A DNA stretch of 6,467 bases from an uncultured Gammaproteobacteria bacterium (GTDB taxonomy: Bacteria; Pseudomonadota; Gammaproteobacteria; Acidiferrobacterales; CAJVXG01), in assembly GCA_913009215.1 (NCBI GenBank), contig CAJVXG010000091.1, positions 1-6,467 of the forward strand. Direction: 5' to 3'. The notes beneath the pieces are model-generated. The model was not told the DNA's origin. It saw only the letters and a program-made list of their open reading frames with translations, and did no database searches. Positions 1 to 4,687 of the stretch are shown here, piece by piece. Within the stretch, counting starts at the first letter, position 1. Each line of letters begins with the position of its first letter. The position numbers were made by a program, and so were the translations under genes.

Positions 1-47
1 CTATGTGGCATGTCATTAAAGAGAATTTGGGTAGTACAGAACAATGA
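1..47 (+). CDS. Possible 3' end of an upstream gene (partial, tentative)
   Basis: In the frame that reads ATG at position 3, the sequence is open from the window edge to TGA at 45-47 and ends ...LGSTEQ. This stop overlaps the rubredoxin ATG (44-46) as ATGA, an arrangement common between translationally coupled genes. The rubredoxin start has no good Shine-Dalgarno sequence at normal spacing, which fits coupling. Only about 14 codons are visible, so no family can be named and the frame could be open by chance. A gene on the other strand beginning near position 11 or 16 is also not excluded. Confidence 0.3.
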   Translation, partial: MWHVIKENLGSTEQ

Positions 48-208
48 ATACCTATATGTGTGTGATTTGTGGTTTTATTTATGATGAGGCCAGGGGCCAC
101 CCCGATAGTGGTATTGCGCCGGGCACCCGATGGGACGATGTAGCGGAGAACTGGCAGTGTCCGGATTGTGGCGCCACCAAGGAAGATTTCGATATGATGA
201 AGATCTAG
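44..208 (+). CDS. rubA: Rubredoxin
   Basis: Complete 54-residue rubredoxin, a small soluble cytoplasmic protein that carries single electrons on one iron held by four cysteines. The two iron-binding knuckles are visible: CVICG (Cys6, Cys9) and CPDCG (Cys39, Cys42). The aromatic core typical of the family is present (Tyr4, Phe11, Tyr13, Trp30, Trp37, Phe49), as is the PGTRW turn before the second knuckle. The length matches the usual 52-56 residues. No Arg directly follows the second CxxCG. As I recall, such an Arg marks AlkG1-type rubredoxins, so this one is more like the electron-transferring AlkG2 type; that subtype is inference. The start at 44 is chosen because the fold begins there, although the nearest purine-rich stretch (AAAGAG, 18-23) is too far upstream to be a normal ribosome binding site. 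No reductase or hydroxylase partner lies in the window. The symbol is the generic one. Confidence 0.95.
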   Translation: MNTYMCVICGFIYDEARGHPDSGIAPGTRWDDVAENWQCPDCGATKEDFDMMKI

Positions 209-246
209 CCCGCATATTTCACGAAGGCGGACCTATTATTGTTTAA

Positions 247-258
247 TATGCTAGCATA
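247..258. repeat. 12-bp perfect palindrome TATGCTAGCATA
   Basis: A perfect 12-base palindrome lies in the A+T-rich stretch downstream of rubredoxin. Just after it, AAGTGTA (260-266) pairs with TACACTT (297-303), and within that AACAG (267-271) pairs with CTGTT (283-287), giving an interrupted hairpin. There is no T run, so it does not look like an intrinsic terminator. It could be a protein binding site or chance; nothing else in 209-320 looks like a gene. Confidence 0.35.
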
Positions 259-320
259 CAAGTGTAAACAGTATTTATGGAGCTGTTTTCAAGAAGTACA
301 CTTTGTCCTGTTCACGTTGA

Positions 321-571
321 TGTGTAGGACACACGAGTGTCGCAAAGGCCAGGGATGGCCGAGAGCGACCAGGAACGATCTGGTGTGTGCCGTACAGGAT
401 GTACAAATGCCGCGCAGCCCAGGGATGGGCGGGAGCGGCCATCTTGAACGATCCCTCTCAAACCATAGCTACGGCTATGGCCGAACAAGGATGTTCCAAT
501 GCCGCAAAGGCCAAGGACGACATACAGGGACGTATTAGTGTCGCGGGAGACAGGATGTCGGGAGCGACTGG
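321..571 (+). repeat. Imperfect tandem array of paired-hairpin repeat units
   Basis: Four related units follow one pattern: hairpin A (about 5-bp stem, AGGA-like loop), a spacer resembling TGYCGCAAA, hairpin B (about 5-bp stem, usually GGGA loop), then a tail like GGGAGCGRCC. Hairpin A copies are at 321-333 (TGTGT/ACACA), 392-404 (GTACA/TGTAC), 483-496 (GAACA/TGTTC) and 522-535 (ATAC/GTAT). Hairpin B copies are at 347-360 (GGCCA/TGGCC), 417-430 (GCCCA/TGGGC) and 549-559 (GACA/TGTC); unit 3 has only a broken half at 509-518. The stem sequences differ from unit to unit but stay complementary, while the loops are conserved, which points to selection on folding. The A hairpins start 71, 91 and 39 bases apart; the long step carries an inserted hairpin and the short one comes from truncated unit 3. 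Three reading frames of 65-105 codons cross 239-853, but they follow the repeat and match no known protein. I recall similar CAGGGATG hairpin repeats between genes in other Gammaproteobacteria; this was not checked. Confidence 0.75.
463..480 (+). repeat. 7-bp hairpin with UACG tetraloop inside the array
   Basis: CCATAGC (463-469) and GCTATGG (474-480) are exactly complementary around the loop TACG. As RNA this is a C(UACG)G tetraloop of the UNCG class, which is unusually stable. It sits between repeat units 2 and 3 and is absent from the other unit boundaries, so it looks like an insertion or a separate element. It is followed by GAACAAGGA rather than a T run, so it is not an ordinary intrinsic terminator. 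Confidence 0.6.
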
Positions 572-588
572 CCGAGAGCGGCCTTTTT
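570..588 (+). terminator. Terminator-like hairpin closing the array
   Basis: GGCCG (570-574), loop AGAG, CGGCC (579-583), followed directly by TTTTT (584-588). The stem is only 5 bp but all positions are G-C pairs and the U run is immediate, the form expected of an intrinsic terminator on the + strand. It would end transcripts coming from rubredoxin and through the hairpin array, and separate them from fadE. No better terminator is seen closer to the rubredoxin stop. The same stem may have evolved from a hairpin B of the repeat family. Confidence 0.55.
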
Positions 589-600
589 CGAGCGATCGTC

Positions 601-660
601 CAAAGCTTCCGCTCCTGCTCACGCTCCTTACCTACTTCCCTGTAGGCAACCTGCCTTGCC
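601..660 (-). repeat. Related repeat copy on the opposite strand
   Basis: Read on the minus strand, this stretch has the stem CCTAC/GTAGG around AGGGAA (631-646) followed by AAGGAGCGTGAGCAGGAGCG. It matches the hairpin-plus-GGAGCG-tail pattern of the forward array, but reversed. A second small stem, GGCAA (645-649) with TTGCC (656-660), adjoins it. The forward array and this copy therefore face each other around the terminator-like hairpin at 570-588. The copy is degenerate, so its membership in the family is a pattern judgement. Confidence 0.45.
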
Positions 661-721
661 AGCTTGCCCCGGAACGCGAACCCTTCATGAATTATGCGGG
701 CTAGTGGTACCCTGGATCCGA

Positions 722-750
722 TTGAAGAACAGACAGGCGAGGTTTAAACT
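722..750 (+). promoter_or_regulatory. Weak sigma70-like promoter candidate upstream of fadE
   Basis: TTGAAG (722-727) and TAAACT (745-750) are separated by 17 bases and each match four of six consensus positions. The -10 overlaps the 8-bp palindrome GTTTAAAC (742-749), which could be an operator. A second -10-like box, TATACT, lies at 794-799 nearer the gene but has no recognisable -35. Either would leave a leader of roughly 70-120 bases before fadE. These are weak matches and should be taken as candidates only. Confidence 0.25.
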
Positions 751-771
751 ACAGGTCAAACGACAGCACCC

Positions 772-793
772 GCCCGACCCCGCTTTTTCGGGC
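772..793. repeat. Dyad GCCCGA/TCGGGC upstream of fadE
   Basis: GCCCGA (772-777) and TCGGGC (788-793) form a perfect 6-bp inverted repeat with a 10-base spacer. It ends right beside the TATACT box at 794-799, so it covers the place where a -35 would be expected for that box. It may be a regulator binding site or a hairpin. The T run lies inside the loop rather than after the stem, so it is not a normal terminator. Confidence 0.4.
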
Positions 794-817
794 TATACTT
801 ACACATATAAGAGGGCG

Positions 818-834
818 GAACCCGATACGGGTTC
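818..834. promoter_or_regulatory. Perfect 7-bp dyad GAACCCG-ATA-CGGGTTC in the fadE leader
   Basis: Two exact 7-base arms flank a 3-base centre, about 43 bases before the fadE ATG. It shares a CCCG/CGGG core with the dyad at 772-793. It could be an operator near the transcription start or a stable hairpin in the fadE leader RNA. It does not resemble the E. coli FadR site (TGGTNNNACCA core) or the Pseudomonas PsrA site (GAAAC/GTTTC-like arms), so the regulator is unknown. Confidence 0.5.
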
Positions 835-864
835 GATAGGTCTAACGGAATAACGATAATATAC

Positions 865-872
865 GAGTGAGG
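865..872 (+). promoter_or_regulatory. Ribosome binding site that sets the fadE start
   Basis: GAGTGAGG ends 5 bases before ATG 878 but only 2 bases before the in-frame TTG at 875. The spacing favours ATG 878 as the start of FadE. Confidence 0.65.
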
Positions 873-877
873 CATTG

Positions 878-3304
878 ATGCTGATCCTGGGTTTTCTGCT
901 AGTGACGTTGGTACTGTTGTGGTGCCTGGCCTATTTTCGCGTTCCCTTACTGGTCTGGACGCTTTGTATTGCCGGCGTGCTTGCTGGTCTCACTTACCTG
1001 CTCTACCCGGACTGGATTGTTTCATCATTGTTATGGCTTGTGTTCCTGCCAATGGCAGTGCTGTTTAATATCCGACGGTTGCGCCGACATATTATCAGCG
1101 ACCGTATCCTGAAATTTTTCAAAGGCATTATGCCAACCCTGTCCAGCACCGAGCGCGAGGCGCTGGAGGCCGGTAGTGTCTGGTGGGACGGCGATTTGTT
1201 CAGCGGTAAACCACGCTGGAAAAAATGGCTGGACCTGCCGGCACCAAAATTGAGCGAAGCAGAGCAGGCCTTTATAGATGGCCCGGTGGAAGAGTTATGC
1301 CGCTTGATCGACGATTGGCACGTCAATCACGAGCGTCACGACCTGTCGGAAGAGACCTGGCGCTTCATCAAGGCGCAGGGTTTCTTCGGCATGATTATCC
1401 CGAAGCAATTTGGCGGCCTTGAATTTTCGGCGCTGGCGCATTCCACGGTGGTGCTGAAGATCGCCAGCCGTAGTGTCACCGCCGCCGTAACCATCATGGT
1501 GCCCAATTCCCTGGGCCCCGCAGAGCTGTTGTTGCACTACGGTACCGAGAAGCAAAAGCAATATTATTTGCCCAGGCTGGCCAGGGGTGAAGAGGTGCCC
1601 TGTTTTGCCCTGACCGGACCCGAGGCCGGTAGTGATGCCGGCGCCATGACCGATACCGGTGTGGTTTGTCGTGGCGAATTCGGTGGCAAACAGGATGTGT
1701 TGGGGCTGCGTCTGAATTGGCAGAAACGTTATATTACCCTGGGGCCAGTGGCGACGGTGCTGGGTCTGGCCTTCAAGCTATACGACCCCGACCACCTGTT
1801 GAGCGACAAGGAGGAGCGCGGTATTACCGTGGCATTAATTCCTACCGATACGCCGGGCATTACCATTGGTCGCCGCCACAACCCCCTGAACATCTCCTTC
1901 CAGGTCGGACCCAATAGCGGCAAGGACGTATTTATTCCGATGGACTGGATTATCGGTGGTGTCGACCGGGTGGGCCAGGGTTGGCGCATGTTAATGGAAA
2001 GCCTGGCTGCCGGCCGCGCGATTTCGTTACCCGCCCTGAGTACCGGCGCCGGCAAGCTTTGCTCGCGGGCCACGGGGGCCTATGCACGCATCCGTACCCA
2101 GTTCAAGATGCCGATCGGCCGCTTTGAAGGGGTGCAGGAGGCACTGGCCCGTATCGCCGGGTATACCTATATGATGGACGCGGCGCGCACCATTACTGCC
2201 GCTGCGGTCGATATGGGCCAGAAGCCGTCGGTGATCTCGGCCATTATCAAGTACCAGCACACCGAGCACATGCGCCGTGTCGTCAATGATGCCATGGACG
2301 TGCAAGGCGGCTCCGGTATTTGCATGGGACCGAACAATTATCTCGCCCGTGCCTATCAGGGATTACCGATCAGTATTACGGTCGAGGGCGCCAACATTCT
2401 GACGCGCTCATTGATTATTTATGGCCAGGGCGCGATACGTTGCCATCCTTATGTATTAAAGGAAATGCAGGCCGTTGCCGCACGTGATGCCCACAAGGCC
2501 TCCCGTGTCTTTGATCGCGCTTTTTTTGGCCACATTGGTTTTGTCATCAGCAATTTTGCCCGTAGCCTGTTTATAGGGTTGACCGGGGCACGGTTGGTGA
2601 TGATCCCCGCCGACAAGTCCGTACGTCGCTACTATCAACACCTGACCCGCATGAGTGCCGCCTTTGCATTAATGTCGGATATGGCGATGTTGACCATAGG
2701 CGGTGATCTCAAGCGCAAGGAAAAAATCTCTGGCCGTTTTGCTGACATTTTGAGTAACCTGTATCTGGGCTCAACGGTACTCAAGCATTACGCCAACCAG
2801 GGGTATCATCGTGATGACCTGCCGCTGGTGCAATGGAACTGTGACGATATCCTGTTTCGAATACAGCAGGCCTTCCATGGGCTGTTTTGTAACTTTCCCA
2901 ACCGACCGTTGGCCTGGTGTATGCGCCGGGTGTTGTTTCCATTCGGTATGCATTATCGGCCACCGGGCGATGGCCTGGGGAAAAAGGTCGCCGAGATATT
3001 GCTGTCGCCGTCGGAGAGCAGAGATCGTTTGACGGCGATGATGTTTCTACCGACCGATGAAGCCGAGAGCCTGGGCCGTCTGGAGCGCACCCTGGCGACC
3101 ATGATTGAGGCCGAGCCGGCGGAGCGAAAATTGCGCCGCTGGATCCGCGAACACCCGCAGCACGATATCGACCCGGAGACACGTTTGCAGGAAGGTATCG
3201 CCAGCAAGATCATCACCGAAGAGGAAGCAGAGTTACTGCGTCAGGCTCAACGGCAACAATGGCAGGTCATCCAGGTTGATGATTTTTCGCCGGATAATTT
3301 CTAA
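878..3304 (+). CDS. fadE: FadE-type acyl-CoA dehydrogenase, membrane-anchored
   Basis: Complete protein of 808 residues, close to E. coli FadE (814). It catalyses the first step of beta-oxidation, FAD-dependent conversion of acyl-CoA to trans-2-enoyl-CoA, and should act at the inner membrane. Residues 2-20, 22-43 and 46-64 are strongly hydrophobic and are followed by basic RRLRRH, as expected of a membrane anchor. The acyl-CoA dehydrogenase part covers about 128-520: SEAEQAFIDGPVEE (126-139), PCFALTGPEAGSDAGA (241-256) in the middle domain, and YQGLPISITVEGANILTR (493-510) in the C-terminal helical domain. Glu503 in VEGAN is the likely catalytic base by family position. Residues about 522-800 form the extra C-terminal domain of FadE (DUF1974/ACDH_C), with RYYQHLTRMSA (584-594) and a VDDFSPDNF end. 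It lacks the short Lys-rich tail of E. coli FadE. No frameshift is seen. A 90-base gap with palindromes separates it from the thiolase gene. The electron acceptor, an ETF or similar, is not in the window. Confidence 0.95.
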   Translation: MLILGFLLVTLVLLWCLAYFRVPLLVWTLCIAGVLAGLTYLLYPDWIVSSLLWLVFLPMAVLFNIRRLRRHIISDRILKFFKGIMPTLSSTEREALEAGSVWWDGDLFSGKPRWKKWLDLPAPKLSEAEQAFIDGPVEELCRLIDDWHVNHERHDLSEETWRFIKAQGFFGMIIPKQFGGLEFSALAHSTVVLKIASRSVTAAVTIMVPNSLGPAELLLHYGTEKQKQYYLPRLARGEEVPCFALTGPEAGSDAGAMTDTGVVCRGEFGGKQDVLGLRLNWQKRYITLGPVATVLGLAFKLYDPDHLLSDKEERGITVALIPTDTPGITIGRRHNPLNISFQVGPNSGKDVFIPMDWIIGGVDRVGQGWRMLMESLAAGRAISLPALSTGAGKLCSRATGAYARIRTQFKMPIGRFEGVQEALARIAGYTYMMDAARTITAAAVDMGQKPSVISAIIKYQHTEHMRRVVNDAMDVQGGSGICMGPNNYLARAYQGLPISITVEGANILTRSLIIYGQGAIRCHPYVLKEMQAVAARDAHKASRVFDRAFFGHIGFVISNFARSLFIGLTGARLVMIPADKSVRRYYQHLTRMSAAFALMSDMAMLTIGGDLKRKEKISGRFADILSNLYLGSTVLKHYANQGYHRDDLPLVQWNCDDILFRIQQAFHGLFCNFPNRPLAWCMRRVLFPFGMHYRPPGDGLGKKVAEILLSPSESRDRLTAMMFLPTDEAESLGRLERTLATMIEAEPAERKLRRWIREHPQHDIDPETRLQEGIASKIITEEEAELLRQAQRQQWQVIQVDDFSPDNF

Positions 3305-3318
3305 TATTGTGCTAAATG

Positions 3319-3370
3319 ATCTTATTTACTGGAGTAAAAACAATCACTTAGTGATCACCTACAATAAGAT
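3319..3370. promoter_or_regulatory. Nested palindrome cluster before the thiolase gene
   Basis: Several dyads fill the short gap. TTTACT-GG-AGTAAA (3325-3338) and ATCACT-T-AGTGAT (3343-3355) are perfect palindromes sharing an ACT/AGT core, with centres about 17-18 bases apart. GTGATCAC (3351-3358) overlaps the second. An outer pair, ATCTTATT (3319-3326) and AATAAGAT (3363-3370), encloses them. The cluster overlaps a -10-like TACAAT (3360-3365), where a bound repressor would block polymerase. It does not match the FadR or PsrA site as I know them. No T run follows, so it is not an intrinsic terminator for fadE. The role as an operator is inference. Confidence 0.5.
3360..3365 (+). promoter_or_regulatory. 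Candidate -10 box TACAAT for the thiolase-fadJ pair
   Basis: TACAAT matches five of six consensus positions and would place a transcript start near 3372, about 23 bases before the thiolase ATG. No good -35 is present at 16-18 bases (3336-3342 is A-rich), so it may need an activator or be inactive. If inactive, the thiolase and fadJ genes would depend on read-through from fadE. Confidence 0.35.
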
Positions 3371-3394
3371 AAAAATACAAAATTGGGCACCATA

Positions 3395-4687
3395 ATGAAC
3401 GATAACAGACGTGTCTTTGTAGTCGATGGAGCGCGCACCCCGTTCCTCAAGGCCGGTAGCGCACCCGGCCCCTTTGCCGCGGCCGACCTGGCCGTTGCCG
3501 CCGCCCGCCCGGCGTTGGCGCGCATGCCCTTTGCCCCGGACCATATCGATGAAGTGATTGTTGGTTGTGTCATTCCGGCCCCGGACGAGGCCAATGTCTC
3601 CCGCATTATTGCGTTACGCCTGGGTTGTGGCAAATCGGTACCGGCCTATACCGTGCAGCGCAATTGCGCCTCGGGTTTGCAGGCCGTTGCCAGTGCTTAT
3701 GAGCGCATCGCCCTGGGTTATTCCAACCTGATCCTGGCCGGCGGTACCGAGGCCATGAGTCGTTCGCCGATTCAATGGAATGCGGCCATGTCGCGCTGGA
3801 TCGGAAAAATGTTCAAGGCCCGCAGCTTGTTTGCGCGCGCCAGAACCGTTGCCGCTTTGCGGCCATCCTATTTCAACCCCGTGTTCAGTTTGTTGCTCGG
3901 TCTGACCGATCCCCTGGTGAAGTTATCCATGGGACAAACCGCCGAGATTGTGGCACACCGTTTTGATATCAGCCGCGAACAACAGGATGAATATGCCTTG
4001 CGCAGTCACGAGCGCCTGGCCGCGGCGTTTGACGAGGGTCACATGAAAGAAGAGGTAGAGGTGCTTTACGACAACGCCGGTCATTTTTATACCGAGGACA
4101 CCGGCATGCGCAGAGACTCCAATATGGAAAAACTGGCCAAACTACGGCCGGTGTTCGATCGTCGTTATGGCAACGTCACGTCCGCCAATAGCTCCCAGAT
4201 TACCGATGGTTCGGCGATGTTGCTGCTCGCCAGCGAGGCCGCCGTGGAGCGTTATGATTTAAACCCCCTGGGTGAACTGCTGGGCCATGAATGGGCCGGT
4301 GTCGATCCAGGCCAGATGGGACTGGGTCCGGTGCATGCGGTGCATCGTTTATTGAATCGATTCAATGTGTCAATGAGTGAGCTTCAGCAAATGGAATTGA
4401 ACGAGGCCTTTGCCGCCCAGGTGCTGGGTTGCCAGGCGGCATGGGCCGACAGCCAGTATGCGCAAGACGAACTGGGCAGCAACCAGCCCCTGGGCGCGGC
4501 CAATGAAAACCTGCTGAACCCGGAAGGCGGCGCCATTGCCTGCGGTCATCCCATTGGTGCCAGTGGCGCCCGCCTGGTGTTGCACCTGCTGCTTTCCCTG
4601 AAGCGCAAGGGCGGTGGCCAGGGTGTGGCGACACTGTGTATCGGCGGCGGCCAGGGTGGCGCCATGCTGGTGAAGGTGACGAACTGA
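3395..4687 (+). CDS. fadI: 3-ketoacyl-CoA thiolase, FadI type
   Basis: Complete thiolase of 430 residues, close to E. coli FadI (436) and longer than FadA (about 390). It performs the last step of beta-oxidation, cleaving 3-ketoacyl-CoA with CoA to acetyl-CoA and a chain two carbons shorter. The catalytic set is present: nucleophile Cys91 in QRNCASG, NEAFA at 336-340, His385 in ACGHPIGASGAR and Cys415 in TLCIGGGQGG. The loop domain at about 135-180 (rich in Lys, Arg, aromatic and Leu residues, ending in KLSMGQTAE) resembles FadI and the mitochondrial trifunctional beta subunit, suggesting an alpha2beta2-type complex with the FadJ-like product. ATG 3395 is preferred because homology begins at RRVFVVDGARTP; TTG 3383 is in frame but would add only four residues. 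The upstream Shine-Dalgarno is poor (GGG at 3385-3387). FadI versus FadA naming rests on length, loop and neighbour, from memory. Confidence 0.92.
   Translation: MNDNRRVFVVDGARTPFLKAGSAPGPFAAADLAVAAARPALARMPFAPDHIDEVIVGCVIPAPDEANVSRIIALRLGCGKSVPAYTVQRNCASGLQAVASAYERIALGYSNLILAGGTEAMSRSPIQWNAAMSRWIGKMFKARSLFARARTVAALRPSYFNPVFSLLLGLTDPLVKLSMGQTAEIVAHRFDISREQQDEYALRSHERLAAAFDEGHMKEEVEVLYDNAGHFYTEDTGMRRDSNMEKLAKLRPVFDRRYGNVTSANSSQITDGSAMLLLASEAAVERYDLNPLGELLGHEWAGVDPGQMGLGPVHAVHRLLNRFNVSMSELQQMELNEAFAAQVLGCQAAWADSQYAQDELGSNQPLGAANENLLNPEGGAIACGHPIGASGARLVLHLLLSLKRKGGGQGVATLCIGGGQGGAMLVKVTN
4672..4679 (+). promoter_or_regulatory. Ribosome binding site for fadJ inside the thiolase gene
   Basis: GAAGGTGA lies 7 bases before ATG 4687 and is a good Shine-Dalgarno match, much stronger than the site before the thiolase gene. 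With the one-base TGATG overlap it supports both the chosen fadJ start and coupled translation of the two subunits. Confidence 0.75.

Noticed and set aside
321..571. CRISPR array
   Set aside because: The repeats are imperfect, internally palindromic and unevenly spaced (71, 91, 39), with no constant repeat/unique spacer alternation and no cas genes.
742..761. PsrA-type operator (GTTTAAAC and CAAAC)
   Set aside because: The arms are in the wrong order and spacing for the G/CAAAC-N2-4-GTTTG/C site known from Pseudomonas.
772..793. Intrinsic terminator with the T run at 784-788
   Set aside because: The T run is inside the loop and runs into the right arm rather than following the stem; on the other strand the stem is followed by GGGTGC, not T.
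239..853. Three overlapping + strand reading frames of 65-105 codons between rubredoxin and fadE
   Set aside because: They run through the hairpin repeats in different frames, have no ribosome binding site or recognisable protein motif, and their residue content simply follows the repeat.
875..877. TTG as the fadE start
   Set aside because: It is only 2 bases from the GAGTGAGG site, and ATG follows immediately with better spacing.
44..3304. Rubredoxin and fadE as one alkane-to-fatty-acid degradation operon
   Set aside because: About 670 non-coding bases and a terminator-like hairpin separate them, and no alkane hydroxylase or rubredoxin reductase is present in the window.
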